This document shows, piece after piece, positions 35,469 to 45,633 of a DNA stretch of 64,000 bases. The first letter of the stretch is position 1. Every line of letters begins with the position of its first letter. The stretch lies in contig NC_007912.1 in NCBI RefSeq assembly GCF_000013665.1, forward strand, positions 930,001 to 994,000, written 5' to 3'. The DNA comes from Saccharophagus degradans 2-40. Its GTDB lineage: Bacteria; Pseudomonadota; Gammaproteobacteria; Pseudomonadales; Cellvibrionaceae. Under the pieces are notes generated by a model. It was given only the letters and a program-made list of their open reading frames with translations. It was not told where the DNA came from and searched no databases. Position numbers and translations under genes: made by a program.

Positions 35469-36836
35469 TTACTCGCCTATTGAAGACGATTGAATATTGT
35501 ATTTCTTCATTAAATCGTAAAGCGTAGGGCGAGTAACGCCTAGCAATTTGGACGTAGCCGATATGTTGCTCTCGGTCATGGCGAGTGCACGCAATATAGC
35601 ATTGCGCTCTGCAGTTTGGCGTACCTGTCGCAGGTTGATGGTAAGTTCATCGGAGTTGAGCAAGCCTAAGTCTTCCGAGCTTATTAACTTGTCATCCGCC
35701 ATCACTACGCTGCGTTTAATACGGTTTTCCATTTCGCGAATATTGCCCGGCCAGTCGTAAGCTTCAATCGCTTCAATGGCTTCGGGTGAAAAGCCAGTAA
35801 TATTATTGCGGCCCTGCTGCTCGGTAAAGGTAGATAAAAAGTGACGGGCTAAAAGGAGTTTGTCTCCAAAGCGGTCACGCAGCGGCGGAATGTTTATTTC
35901 CATCTCGCAGATTCGATAATACAAATCTTCGCGGAACGTGCCTTCTGCGACCATTTCTTTAAGGTTTTTGTTGGTGGCGCAAACCACGCGCACATCTACC
36001 GGTATTTCTTCGCGGCCACCTACACGCTCAATTACCCGCTCCTGTAAAAAGCGCAGTAGCTTGGCTTGCAGGCCCAACGGCATATCGCCAATTTCATCTA
36101 AAAATAAAGTGCCGCCTGCTGCGGTTTCTACCTTACCGAGTGTGCGTTTATTGGCGCCGGTAAATGCGCCTTTCTCATAGCCAAATAACTCGCTTTCCAT
36201 TAGGTTTTCTGGCACTGCAGCGCAGTTAATGGCCACCATGCGTTTATCTGCTCGTGGGCTTAGCTTGTGCAGTGCTTTTGCTAATACTTCTTTACCGGTA
36301 CCGCTTTCGCCGGTAAGTGTGCAAGTTACATTCGATGGCCCGAGCTTTTCTATGGTGCGGCAAATTTTTAGCATATTGGGATCGCATGCTATTACGCCGT
36401 CCAGCGGAGCTTGTTTTTGCTCCTGCAAAATGCGATTGCGCTGTTCTAATTCATGGATGTGAAATGCGCGTTGCAGTATTAGATCGAGTGTATCGGTGTT
36501 AACCGGTTTTTGATAAAAGTCGTAGGCGCCCATGGCAACTGCGCGCACTGCGTTCTCATAATCGGCGTTGCCGGTCATTACAATAATTTTTGTGGTGGGC
36601 GAAAGCGTGGATATTTCGCGTATACAGCGAAAGCCTTCATCTACGCCCTCATCATCAGGCGGCAGGCCGAGGTCTTGCAAAATAATGGCGGGCTCGTGCA
36701 AGCGAACCGCTGCAATAGCTTCTTCGCGGTTAGTTGCTGCAACCACTTCGTATTGATCAAAATGCCAGCGCAATTGGCTTTGTAAGCCAGAGTCATCTTC
36801 GACAATTAATAGTTTTGGTTTATCCGAACTACTCAT
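35469..36836 (-). CDS. prsR: Sigma-54-dependent response regulator PrsR (PEP-CTERM/EPS type)
   Basis: 455-residue NtrC-like activator. The receiver domain (1-130) has phospho-acceptor Asp55 in LQDLGLPPDDEG, with the expanded loop of the PrsR subfamily. The AAA+ domain has Walker A GESGTGKE (176-183), the sigma-54 contact loop GAFTGA (223-228) and FLDEIGDM. A Fis-type helix-turn-helix ends the protein (SATSKLLGVTRPTLYDLMKKY). PrsR regulators control exosortase/PEP-CTERM exopolysaccharide genes. It follows prsK by 24 bp. No exosortase is in this window. Confidence 0.85.
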   Translation of the reverse strand: MSSSDKPKLLIVEDDSGLQSQLRWHFDQYEVVAATNREEAIAAVRLHEPAIILQDLGLPPDDEGVDEGFRCIREISTLSPTTKIIVMTGNADYENAVRAVAMGAYDFYQKPVNTDTLDLILQRAFHIHELEQRNRILQEQKQAPLDGVIACDPNMLKICRTIEKLGPSNVTCTLTGESGTGKEVLAKALHKLSPRADKRMVAINCAAVPENLMESELFGYEKGAFTGANKRTLGKVETAAGGTLFLDEIGDMPLGLQAKLLRFLQERVIERVGGREEIPVDVRVVCATNKNLKEMVAEGTFREDLYYRICEMEINIPPLRDRFGDKLLLARHFLSTFTEQQGRNNITGFSPEAIEAIEAYDWPGNIREMENRIKRSVVMADDKLISSEDLGLLNSDELTINLRQVRQTAERNAILRALAMTESNISATSKLLGVTRPTLYDLMKKYNIQSSSIGE

Positions 36837-36860
36837 ATTTCCGTCACTTATTGCTGGTTT

Positions 36861-38903
36861 TTATAAAATAGGTAGGGTGATTATAAAGGTTGTGCCTTCG
36901 CCAAGGGTACTTTCTACCACAATATTGCCGCCTAAGCTTTGGATATATTCACGCGCTTGGAATACGCCAATGCCCATGCCCTTGCCGGTTTTAGTGGTTT
37001 CGAAAGGTTTGAAGAGTCGATTTTGAATAAAGTCTTCATCCATGCCCTCGCCGTTATCTTCTATGCAGATACGTACTAGCTGGTCTTCTTGGCTAGCGGA
37101 TATGTCTACATAGCCGTCGCTCGAGGTGGCGTCTTGCGCGTTTTGTATTATGTGGGTAAATACCATGTTTAGGCTGTCGGGGTCTGCCTTTATTCGCCAG
37201 TTCGGGTCGATGCTCATAAGGGTCGGAGCTGGTTTGTATTTTTGGCAGCGTTTAATCGCGTCGACTAGGGCATCTTTAATTGAGAGTGTTTTAGCTTGCT
37301 CTGGCTCGCTGTGTTGTAGCTTGCGCAACAGGTTGTTCATGCGCGTTACGGAGTTGTTAATAGTGTTAATTACATCTTCAACGAATGCGGGGTTGTCTTT
37401 GTGTTTTTCGGCATTGGATACAACCAGCGATTGCTGTGCGATTAAGTTTTTAAGGTCATGCATTACAAATGCTGATAATTTGTTAAACGCGTCGAACTGG
37501 CGGGCTTCGGTTAGCAACTCTGATTGCTCATGGCGTACTATATAGCTGGCAACCTGGCGACCAACTGTTTTAATAAGGTCTAAATCCTCCCAGTTTAAAA
37601 CAGATTCAGATTTAGGCGAGGTAAGTACCACAAACCCAATAAGAATATTTTCGTTAAGTAGGGGCAGTACCAGCCAAATATCATCGATAAGGTCGATCCA
37701 GTAGGGTAGGTGTTCGTTGTGTAAGGTTATGCCTTTATCGTTCGAGCGCAAACAAAACACCCATTCTTCTTGTTCTAGCGTGGCGCAAAATGGCGAGGTA
37801 TTGGGTTCGAATGTTTCCGATACGTCGGCAATATGAATATTTACTTGGCGTGTGGGCACCATGACTTTACCGCGCTTTAGCCACAGGGCTCCGCCGCTAC
37901 ATTTGAAAAGGTCGGCAAGTACAATAATGGCGCGGGCGTGGGTTTCGCCAATAGAGGTGGGCTGCGAGAGTTGGTCAATAAGTCGCAACCACTCAGAGCG
38001 ATAGTCGTACTTATGGGTAAATAAGTGTTTGTTAATTAATACGTTAAGGTTCTCTCGCGCATGCTTGGAGGCGAATACAAACAGTAGGCTGCCCAAGCCG
38101 CAAACCATTAATACGGTGTAAATAACGGTTCCCCAGTCACCACCGTACAGCCGCACGTAGTAACCGCCTATGGCCAAAATTGTCAGCAGGGCGCCTGCGA
38201 GCGTAAGCGAAGTTGAATAAAAAACGACTGGGCGAGAAAAGGTAAGTTTTGCCGATTGCATGCGCGGCTGATTGAGGGTCATCACTCCTATAGCCATAAA
38301 TACACTTGTAGCAATAGATACAGCTGCGCGCGCTTGCCATAGGTCTGCATCTGGGTGACCCAGCACCAAGTGCTGGGCGAACAAATACGCGTCAAAGATA
38401 AATATTATGGCGAGGTTTAGGCATATTAATTTGACAAGCCGATAATCGGAAACATTTCTGTACAGTTGTTCAACACTTAATAGGCCGACAACGCTTAGCA
38501 GTATGCCTTGCCAGATAACCACGCCCGCAATAATTGCTGGGTCGAAGTCTGAGGTAAGTGCGAAGGCGGATGCGGAAAAGGTAGCTATGCTCACGCCCCA
38601 GATAAAAATGGTGTATACGCGTGGCAGTGAGGATTGGGTATAGCGCAGCGTGGCAAAGGTGAGGGCGAATATCCAGCTTATGTAGTGAGCAGCTTCTGCA
38701 ACAAGTAGTGTGTTTACGCTAAGCGTACCTACTTTACCTGCCGACGCCAAAATAGCCAGCCAGCCGGTTTGAACTATAGCGGCAATAATGAATGCAATAT
38801 GCAGTTTAGATTTAACGGCTTGATATACACACGTGGCGGTAAAGGCTAAAGACAAGACGCATGCACATAAAAAGGCTGTTTGAGTTACGCTGCTAAATTC
38901 CAT
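36861..38903 (-). CDS. prsK: Membrane histidine kinase PrsK (PEP-CTERM/EPS type)
   Basis: 680-residue sensor kinase. The N-terminal 270 residues hold about eight membrane segments, as in PrsK of the XrtA/PEP-CTERM systems. A GAF-like region follows (about 310-465), then the phospho-acceptor His482 in FVMHDLKNLIAQQ and a complete ATPase domain (NAQDATSSDG, EDNGEGM, GMGIGVFQAREY). It pairs with PrsR downstream. The signal sensed is unknown. The family link rests on domain order and the paired regulator type. Confidence 0.85.
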   Translation of the reverse strand: MEFSSVTQTAFLCACVLSLAFTATCVYQAVKSKLHIAFIIAAIVQTGWLAILASAGKVGTLSVNTLLVAEAAHYISWIFALTFATLRYTQSSLPRVYTIFIWGVSIATFSASAFALTSDFDPAIIAGVVIWQGILLSVVGLLSVEQLYRNVSDYRLVKLICLNLAIIFIFDAYLFAQHLVLGHPDADLWQARAAVSIATSVFMAIGVMTLNQPRMQSAKLTFSRPVVFYSTSLTLAGALLTILAIGGYYVRLYGGDWGTVIYTVLMVCGLGSLLFVFASKHARENLNVLINKHLFTHKYDYRSEWLRLIDQLSQPTSIGETHARAIIVLADLFKCSGGALWLKRGKVMVPTRQVNIHIADVSETFEPNTSPFCATLEQEEWVFCLRSNDKGITLHNEHLPYWIDLIDDIWLVLPLLNENILIGFVVLTSPKSESVLNWEDLDLIKTVGRQVASYIVRHEQSELLTEARQFDAFNKLSAFVMHDLKNLIAQQSLVVSNAEKHKDNPAFVEDVINTINNSVTRMNNLLRKLQHSEPEQAKTLSIKDALVDAIKRCQKYKPAPTLMSIDPNWRIKADPDSLNMVFTHIIQNAQDATSSDGYVDISASQEDQLVRICIEDNGEGMDEDFIQNRLFKPFETTKTGKGMGIGVFQAREYIQSLGGNIVVESTLGEGTTFIITLPIL

Positions 38904-39165
38904 TAATCTCCGGGGTTGCCCGACCTATACTTTTATTTTTAATTGAGGCTTACCATCTGAGCGTTAATTTGCGAACGATGGGGCGTGGATGTTGTTGCGC
39001 CTATTATGGCAGATAACGAACTAGAATAAATGTGAAGCGTGGAAAACTAATGAGTGGCAATTTGCTTGTTGTGGGGTGAAGTGCGGTGCTCGACTGTTTG
39101 TATGGGGCAGGCTGCAATAACTCATACATGGTGCAGAGCTATTGCAGGGGTGATAATGGTGTATG

Positions 39166-41457
39166 TTATGCGGCTTGCTTTAAGCGCGAAACCACAGACT
39201 CCATCACTCTTTCAAAAATCGGGCGCACATCCAAGGTTTTGGCTTTGTTAAATTGCATATCGTACGCAAACTGGCGGCGGCTTTTTTCAAGCGCTTTTAG
39301 GCCAAGTCTGTTTACAAATATGTAAGAGTCCGAATCGAGTTTGGCGCTTAGTTTGCAGCGCAACTGGCGACCGGTTTCTTCATCAAAATAATTTAACCAA
39401 GTGCCTTCTGGGATGTTTTTGGCAATTTGATAGTATTTGCTAGAAAGCTCTTGGTATTTAGACTGTTGACGCTCGAGTGCCGACATGTCTTCCCAGGCTT
39501 TTTCTTCGTTAGCGGTTTTGCCAAGCGTAATTCTTTGCTGTTCATCCAGAGTGCGGTAGTGAAGTTTTTCTGCTGGCGCAGAATCTAAAGCGACAACCGC
39601 GCGCTCGATTTCTGCAATTTTCTGCTGCCTTGTATCTTCAGCATCAATTGCTGCGGCAAGGCCCGTTTCTATGCGTTGCAAAATATCTGGTTGTAGGCGC
39701 GTTTTGCGTTGGCGCGAGCGCTCATCGGTATGCTGTTTACACAACCAAATTACATCGGCGACTAACTGTTCCATTTCTATCCAGTCGCTGCTGCCTTGCC
39801 CATGCTTTAAGTAGGTAATGATAAGAACTTGTAGCCAAGTATTAGTTAAAAAGCTGCTAACAACATCGGGTAGCGTGGCATCGCGCATTTTGTCATAAAG
39901 CGCGCCTTGCGCCGCTGCGCGAGCAAGTTTGATTCTATTTTTACCCGCTTCAGCCTGGGTGGTGCGTTTTTCTACCACGCGTGCACGCGAGGCTTCTTTT
40001 TTAACCATTTCTTCAATATCGTTATTCACCTCAGTGAACACGCAGGTATCTACTTTGAAAAGTCGGTTAACTGTTTGTACGCCATCAACAATTTTGCGGT
40101 AGAGCGGGTCTCGCTCTAGCGGTTTAGATTCGTCTAAGCCTAGGCCCGCTTCGGTAATGGTGTTGATAAGCTTGCGCGCGGGATGTTCGGAATCTGTTAA
40201 AAAGTTTTGATCGCGCAAAGCAACTTTTAATACGGGAATCTGTAACCGGCAAATAAGCGACTGGATGGCGATTGGTAAATTATCGTCTTCCAAAATGTTG
40301 TCGAAAAACATTGCAACCAAATTAATAACATCTTCAGATGTTTGGTCGAGTGCTTGTGGCGCCTTGGGGTCGCGTTTGGAAAGCAGCTGATTTACAACGT
40401 CCGATACTACATTGGTGGGTTTGCGGGTTGTGAGTTGCCTATCTATTACTGGCTGCGATTTAGTTAGCAGCGCAGATAGCTCCATGGCGGCCATAGCGGG
40501 GCCAGGGTTGGATGAGTACAGATAATAGGTGTAGTTACTACCGCTGTTTTGGCCGGTAGTGGCAAACATATTGGCTTGCGACGCGCGTGCAGCGGACATT
40601 AATGTGTTGAGTGAATTAATGTCTAGAGTAAAGTTTATTTGTGGCGCAGATGCGCGCTGTGCTTCTGCATTTGCATGTTGTTGGGCTTGGGGGTTGGCTT
40701 CGGGCGCTTCAGGTTGCGCGCTGGCAGAGTGGCCCCCTGATTCGCCTTTATTTAAGTTGCGAGGTACTTTGGGCAATATGCCAGAGTCGATAAGCACTTG
40801 GTTCGCATCGGTGTATATATGGCCTAACTGTTTAAGTACGTGTTTTTCAAAAAGCTTAAACAGAATTAAGCGAATTTTGATACCAACGTTAAGCTGCTTT
40901 AAGCACGCGCTAATGAAAGCCTGACCAACTTGCTGCGGGTCTAGCGGGTTGGTGTTTTCGTTTACTGTAACTTGCAGTAATAAGTGGTCGAGACGAATGG
41001 CAAGCTCATAGAGCTCTTCTTTGTATATTTCGCGGGTGCGGCCGGTCATATTGTTGAGCGCAAGCTCGATTTCTAAATCGTCGCCTTCAACAATTGAGAG
41101 GCTGCCAGATGTGATGTCGCCGTCGGTACGGTTGAGCTTGGCTTGAGATTGACCGGTTACAAGGTCATTAAATTCGTTAGTGAGCGCGCGCAAAAATTCG
41201 TTGGCTACGCCTTGTTTCTTTATGCGTATTTCACGCATTGATTCGAAGTAAAGGTTTTCTTCGTTGTTGGTAGAGGCTCTTTTCGAAAGATCATAAAACA
41301 AATCGTCCGCTGCCGAAAACATATGGTCGAGCAGCTGCACTGCGTTGTCGAGCGCAATGTTTTGTATGTGGTCTAGTACGCGCGGAGGGGCGACGCGTGG
41401 TCGCGCGCTGCTGCGCTGCACTTCATGAATACCAGGCCTTTGGTTATTGGGAGCCAT
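39166..41457 (-). CDS. DUF1631 family protein
   Basis: 763-residue cytoplasmic protein of the DUF1631 (PF07793) family, function unknown; relatives in Pseudomonas have been tied to cyclic di-GMP and thymidine phosphorylase-like annotations without proof. It is helix-rich, with a Gln/Ala-rich low-complexity linker at about residues 245-275 and conserved blocks near both ends: LYFESMREIRIKKQ, and GTWLNYFDEETGRQLRCKLSA followed by YIFVNRLGLKALEKSRRQFA. The last resembles a PilZ-like beta strand pattern. It lies just upstream of a CRP-type site. Confidence 0.82.
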   Translation of the reverse strand: MAPNNQRPGIHEVQRSSARPRVAPPRVLDHIQNIALDNAVQLLDHMFSAADDLFYDLSKRASTNNEENLYFESMREIRIKKQGVANEFLRALTNEFNDLVTGQSQAKLNRTDGDITSGSLSIVEGDDLEIELALNNMTGRTREIYKEELYELAIRLDHLLLQVTVNENTNPLDPQQVGQAFISACLKQLNVGIKIRLILFKLFEKHVLKQLGHIYTDANQVLIDSGILPKVPRNLNKGESGGHSASAQPEAPEANPQAQQHANAEAQRASAPQINFTLDINSLNTLMSAARASQANMFATTGQNSGSNYTYYLYSSNPGPAMAAMELSALLTKSQPVIDRQLTTRKPTNVVSDVVNQLLSKRDPKAPQALDQTSEDVINLVAMFFDNILEDDNLPIAIQSLICRLQIPVLKVALRDQNFLTDSEHPARKLINTITEAGLGLDESKPLERDPLYRKIVDGVQTVNRLFKVDTCVFTEVNNDIEEMVKKEASRARVVEKRTTQAEAGKNRIKLARAAAQGALYDKMRDATLPDVVSSFLTNTWLQVLIITYLKHGQGSSDWIEMEQLVADVIWLCKQHTDERSRQRKTRLQPDILQRIETGLAAAIDAEDTRQQKIAEIERAVVALDSAPAEKLHYRTLDEQQRITLGKTANEEKAWEDMSALERQQSKYQELSSKYYQIAKNIPEGTWLNYFDEETGRQLRCKLSAKLDSDSYIFVNRLGLKALEKSRRQFAYDMQFNKAKTLDVRPIFERVMESVVSRLKQAA

Positions 41458-42010
41458 TTTAAAACCTTAATAAATTTAGCTATGCGTGCTTGTTGTGCCT
41501 TTTGGGCTCAGCGTATTCTCCCGCTGCAAGCAAGCGTTCCATTAGATACAGGTTGTATACGCAAGATTCATTCCGGCGGGGCCGGCCTGCGTCACCTCGC
41601 ATTGCTTATGTGATGCGTGTCACTTTTTGCCTGTATATCCATTCAAAAGAGGACTTTCCATCATTGGCTCCAAAAGGTAGTGGTAGGGGGAATATTGTTT
41701 TAAATCAATGAGTTACCGTGTTTTGTTGCCGGAGGCCTCATGTGAAAGTCTCGAGTGGGGATTATACCCTTTTATTTCGCAAAATTTGCAGTTGAGACGT
41801 GTTACCGGTGAGTATTTTATCGGAGTGTTAATTTATTCGACAGTGAGCCGCCGTCTGTCGGCTATATTAAGGCGATAATCAGTACAGTCTTGATTGTTAT
41901 TTTTGCGTGGTTTGCTTGTGTGCACCAACACGGGCGTTCGCTAAATTTGGCCTTCACTTATATAATGCTTGGCCTTACTCATTCTATTACGCCCATTTGG
42001 ATTGCTAGCC
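41458..42010. other. Gene-free stretch between DUF1631 and trpG
   Basis: 553 bp with no credible gene; the short open frames here do not look like protein. It contains a CRP/Vfr-type site at 41609-41624 and a TATAAT box at 41961-41966 that may be the -10 of trpG. No Trp-rich leader is seen before trpG. Confidence 0.5.
41609..41624. promoter_or_regulatory. CRP/Vfr-type binding site
   Basis: TGTGA, 6 bp, TCACT (consensus TGTGA-N6-TCACA, 9 of 10) lies 152 bp upstream of the DUF1631 start. A Vfr/CRP gene is 3 kb away. It may control the DUF1631 gene. Confidence 0.5.
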
Positions 42011-42589
42011 ATGCTGTTGATGATCGATAACTACGATTCGTTTACCTATAACGTAGTGCAATATCTTGCCGAACTAAAAGCCGATGTGCTTGTAGTGCGC
42101 AACGACGAATTAACGGTAGAGCAAATTAAAGCCAAGCAGCCGGAGCGCATTGTTATCTCCCCTGGGCCTTGTACCCCCAACGAAGCAGGGGTATCGGTTG
42201 AGGTTATTAAACAGTTCGCCGGTGTGGTGCCTATTTTAGGTATTTGCTTGGGCCACCAAAGTATTGGCCAAGCATTTGGTGGCGACATAATACGCGCACG
42301 CCAAGTTATGCACGGTAAAACCAGCCCTATGTATCATGCAAATGTAGGGGTATTTGAGGGCCTGTCTAACCCATTTACCGCTACGCGTTACCACTCGTTG
42401 GTTATCGATAAAAATACTCTGCCTGAGTGTTTAGAGGTGACCGCGTGGACGCAAGATGAGGCGGGCAATATCGATGAAATTATGGGCGTGCGCCACAAAG
42501 AGTTGGCGATTGAAGGGGTGCAGTTTCACCCAGAATCAATTCTTAGCGAGCACGGCCACCAACTATTAAAGAATTTTTTAGAGCGCTAA
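42011..42589 (+). CDS. trpG: Anthranilate synthase component II (glutamine amidotransferase)
   Basis: 192-residue class I glutamine amidotransferase supplying ammonia to TrpE; it may also serve PabB. Catalytic triad motifs are [13 protein letters not shown] (Cys nucleophile), and HPES with the His and Glu. The oxyanion region [11 protein letters not shown] is present. Start ATG 42011 gives the family N-terminus [14 protein letters not shown]. The frame stays open upstream to 41969 but that stretch is not conserved. trpD follows by 42 bp. Confidence 0.97.
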   Translation: MLLMIDNYDSFTYNVVQYLAELKADVLVVRNDELTVEQIKAKQPERIVISPGPCTPNEAGVSVEVIKQFAGVVPILGICLGHQSIGQAFGGDIIRARQVMHGKTSPMYHANVGVFEGLSNPFTATRYHSLVIDKNTLPECLEVTAWTQDEAGNIDEIMGVRHKELAIEGVQFHPESILSEHGHQLLKNFLER

Positions 42590-42631
42590 TGCCGCCTACA
42601 GCATGTATAAAAATAACGCGAGGGAGCAATA

Positions 42632-43657
42632 ATGAACATTAAAGATGCACTGGCCTTGGTTGTAAACGGCAAGGATTTATCGGTTGAGCAAATGACCGAT
42701 GTGATGCGTGAGGTGATGACCGGTAAGGCAACCGACGCGCAAAGAGGTGCGTTTTTAGTTGCGCTGCGCATTAAGAGCGAAACCCTAGATGAAATTACCG
42801 GTGCGGCTAAAGTTATGCGCGAGCTGGCCACAAAAGTTGTGGTGAATGCCGATAACCTAGTGGATACCTGCGGTACCGGCGGCGACGGCGCGAATCTTTT
42901 TAATGTGTCCACCGCCTCGGCTTTTGTGGTGGCGGCAGCGGGTGGCCATGTGGCGAAGCACGGCAACCGATCTGTTTCTAGCTCTACCGGCAGTGCCGAT
43001 GTGCTTGAGGCGGCAGGTGTGAACTTGCAAATGCCCGCAGATCAAGTGGCCCGTGCCATCGAAACCATTGGCGTGGGGTTTATGTTTGCCCCAGCTCATC
43101 ACAGTGCTATGAAGCACGCAATTGGCCCCCGTAAAGAGTTAGGCTTGCGCACCATATTTAACATGCTTGGCCCAATGACCAACCCTGCTGGGGTTAAGAA
43201 TCAGGTTATAGGTGTGTTTACCAAGGCGCTGTGCCGGCCAATGGCTGAAGTATTGGGTAGATTGGGCAGTGAGCACGTATTAGTGGTGCACAGTGAAGAT
43301 GGTTTAGATGAGCTGAGTATTGCTGCGCCTTCCCACGTTGCTGAATACCACAAAGGTAACGTTACCGAATACACCTTGTCGCCTGCTGATGTGGGCATTG
43401 AAATGCAAAGCCTAGAGGGCTTGGGCGTAGCTACCGCAGAAGAGTCGCTAGCGCTTATTAACGGGGCTTTTGCTGGCAGTGATGAACCCGCAGCCCAAAA
43501 AGCGGCGGCGATAATTGCACTTAATGCCGGTGCGGCTATTTATGTGTCTGGCTTGGCGACTAGTTTTAAAGATGGTGTTGCCATGGCGGAGGATGCTTTA
43601 GCCACTGGAGCTGCGCGTGAAAAATTAAAAGAGCTAGTGGAATTCTCTGCGCTGTAG
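42632..43657 (+). CDS. trpD: Anthranilate phosphoribosyltransferase
   Basis: 341-residue enzyme joining anthranilate and PRPP. Signatures are the PRPP-binding [66 protein letters not shown] and [12 protein letters not shown]. Length matches separate (not trpG-fused) TrpD proteins. It is the middle gene of trpGDC with an AGGGAG ribosome site. Confidence 0.98.
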   Translation: MNIKDALALVVNGKDLSVEQMTDVMREVMTGKATDAQRGAFLVALRIKSETLDEITGAAKVMRELATKVVVNADNLVDTCGTGGDGANLFNVSTASAFVVAAAGGHVAKHGNRSVSSSTGSADVLEAAGVNLQMPADQVARAIETIGVGFMFAPAHHSAMKHAIGPRKELGLRTIFNMLGPMTNPAGVKNQVIGVFTKALCRPMAEVLGRLGSEHVLVVHSEDGLDELSIAAPSHVAEYHKGNVTEYTLSPADVGIEMQSLEGLGVATAEESLALINGAFAGSDEPAAQKAAAIIALNAGAAIYVSGLATSFKDGVAMAEDALATGAAREKLKELVEFSAL

Positions 43658-43745
43658 GGCGCAAGCGCGGGCTTAGTTAAAATGGTGGCTTAGTTAAAAA
43701 AGCAAAAGCGAAAAGATAAAAGTAAACAGCAGAGATTATAACGGT

Positions 43746-44543
43746 ATGACAGATACACCCACGGTATTAAAGAAAATTATTGCGCGTAAATGGGAAGAAA
43801 TTGCCGAGCGCAAAGCGGTGGTGTCTGCCGAGCTGTTGCGCGAACAAGCGCTGGCTCAGCCTGCTTGTCGCGGCTTTGTTGCGTCGATTGAATCGCGTTT
43901 GAGTAAAGGCGAGTCGGCGGTGATTGCTGAAATTAAAAAGGCGTCGCCCAGCAAAGGGGTGATTCGCGAAGATTTTAACCCTGCGGAATTGGCGCGCAGC
44001 TACGAGCAGGGCGGTGCGGCCTGTTTGTCGGTTTTAACCGATGTGGACTTCTTTCAGGGGGCGGATGCCTACCTGCAGCAAGCGCGTGCAGCGGTTTCTC
44101 TACCGGTTATTCGCAAAGACTTTATTGTGGATAGCTATCAGCTGCTCGAAGCGCGTGCCATGGGCGCAGATTGCGTGTTGCTGATAGTGTCGGCCCTTAG
44201 CTTTGAAAAGCTACTAGAGCTAAATGAGCAAGCGTTGGCGCTGGGTTTGGATGTTTTGGTGGAAGTGCACGACGCGGTGGAATTAGAGCAAGCGCTGCAA
44301 CTACCTAACAAGTTAGTGGGCATTAACAACCGCAACCTGCACACCTTTGATGTTACCTTGCAAACTACGTTCGATTTGTTGCCAGCCATCCCAAGCGATA
44401 AGGTAGTGGTAACAGAAAGCGGTATATTTACCGGAGAGGATGTTGCATCTATGCGCGAGCAGGGTGTGAACACCTTCTTAGTGGGGGAGTCTTTTATGCG
44501 CGCAGACGAACCTGGTGAAAAGTTGCGAGAACTGTTCTTTTAA
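43746..44543 (+). CDS. trpC: Indole-3-glycerol phosphate synthase
   Basis: 265-residue TIM-barrel enzyme making indole-3-glycerol phosphate from CdRP. It has [19 protein letters not shown] with catalytic Glu and Lys, [35 protein letters not shown] and VTESGI. It is a stand-alone TrpC without the TrpF fusion of enterobacteria. It closes the trpGDC group and is convergent with vfr. Confidence 0.98.
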   Translation: MTDTPTVLKKIIARKWEEIAERKAVVSAELLREQALAQPACRGFVASIESRLSKGESAVIAEIKKASPSKGVIREDFNPAELARSYEQGGAACLSVLTDVDFFQGADAYLQQARAAVSLPVIRKDFIVDSYQLLEARAMGADCVLLIVSALSFEKLLELNEQALALGLDVLVEVHDAVELEQALQLPNKLVGINNRNLHTFDVTLQTTFDLLPAIPSDKVVVTESGIFTGEDVASMREQGVNTFLVGESFMRADEPGEKLRELFF

Positions 44544-44573
44544 GGCAGCGACCTAAGAGGGGGGACTAATAAG

Positions 44574-44617
44574 GGCAGTGTGGGGGCTGCCTCTTGGCAG
44601 AGCCCTGTGACACTGCC
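44574..44617. terminator. Long hairpin between trpC and vfr
   Basis: GGCAGTGT (44574-44581) pairs with ACACTGCC (44610-44617), enclosing a second stem GGGCT/AGCCC with inner GCC/GGC. It lies between convergent genes and may work in both directions, though U-runs are poor. Confidence 0.6.
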
Positions 44618-44635
44618 TGCAAGGCGGGGGTGGTT

Positions 44636-45271
44636 TTAGCGTGTGCCGTAAACCACCATGGTTTTACCTTTTACTGATACGAGGCCTTGGTCTTCGAGCG
44701 TTTTAAGTACGCGCCCTACCATTTCTCTCGAGCAGCCAACTATCCGTCCAATTTCTTGGCGTGTAATTTTAATTTGCATGCCGTCGGGGTGGGTCATGGC
44801 ATCAGGCTCTTTACACAGGTCTAGCAAGGTTCTTGCTACACGGCCTGTTACATCTAAGAACGCTAAGTCGCCCACTTTACGCGTAGTGTTGCGCAGGCGG
44901 CGCGCCATTTGAGTGCCAAGTGCAAACAGGAACTCTGGGTGAGCTTCGGATACTTCCTGGAACTTTGAATAGGAGATTTCAGCTATTTCACATTCTGATT
45001 TGGCGCGAACCCATGCACTGCGTGCATCTGTTTCGTCAAATAAACCCATCTCACCAAAAAAATCACCGTCGTTGAGATAGGCGACAATCATTTCCCGCCC
45101 TTCTTCGTCTTCAATTAATACAGTAACCGACCCTTTAATAATGTAATAGAGTGAATCACTCTTGTCGCCAGCGTAAATTAAAGTACTTTTAGCGGGGTAA
45201 CGACGCCGGTGGCAGTGGCTTAAAAACTCGTCCACATTTTGTATGTGAGGTGTGAGAGACACAGCAACCAA
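44636..45271 (-). CDS. vfr: cAMP receptor protein (Vfr/CRP)
   Basis: 211-residue CRP-family global regulator. The cAMP-binding beta roll has [26 protein letters not shown] with the conserved Arg-Ser pair. The C-terminal helix-turn-helix is [28 protein letters not shown]. Length equals E. coli CRP and P. aeruginosa Vfr (210-214), and the position beside trpC and osmC is that of Vfr. A TGTGA-N6-TCACT site at 41609 could be one of its targets. Confidence 0.95.
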   Translation of the reverse strand: MVAVSLTPHIQNVDEFLSHCHRRRYPAKSTLIYAGDKSDSLYYIIKGSVTVLIEDEEGREMIVAYLNDGDFFGEMGLFDETDARSAWVRAKSECEIAEISYSKFQEVSEAHPEFLFALGTQMARRLRNTTRKVGDLAFLDVTGRVARTLLDLCKEPDAMTHPDGMQIKITRQEIGRIVGCSREMVGRVLKTLEDQGLVSVKGKTMVVYGTR

Positions 45272-45633
45272 TGGGGTACCCTCTGTTTCTTCTTAATAGT
45301 TTAAATTGTGTTGTTATAGCTCGCATTGATATTGCAGGCCAGTATTTAACATGATTTGTAGCTTGCGAAAGTGCAACGCCCAACGAGTATACCCTCTAGA
45401 CGTCGAAAAACCGACACTTTCTAATGCATTAGTATAGCGCGTACTGCGGTATATTGAAGTAGCACACACTTTAAACCCTTAATTATAGCGGGCTTCGGGC
45501 ATAAGCAAAGGTTTAAGCTTTGTGGTAGTCTGCGTTTTTCTCCGCAAGGGGTACGCTTTCTCGCTGGCGTGAGGTTAGAGATATTGGTGTATTATGTTAC
45601 TTTTGGCGCCAAATTGTTAATGAGGTTAGATAC
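45272..45633. other. Divergent vfr/osmC intergenic region
   Basis: 362 bp without a credible gene. It contains a perfect 12-bp palindrome CTAATGCATTAG at 45421-45432 that could be an operator. No full CRP site for autoregulation and no riboswitch were seen. Confidence 0.4.

Noticed and set aside
41490-41711. 73-codon frame in the gap before trpG
   Set aside because: Low-complexity basic product without ribosome site or known motif, and crossed by the CRP site.
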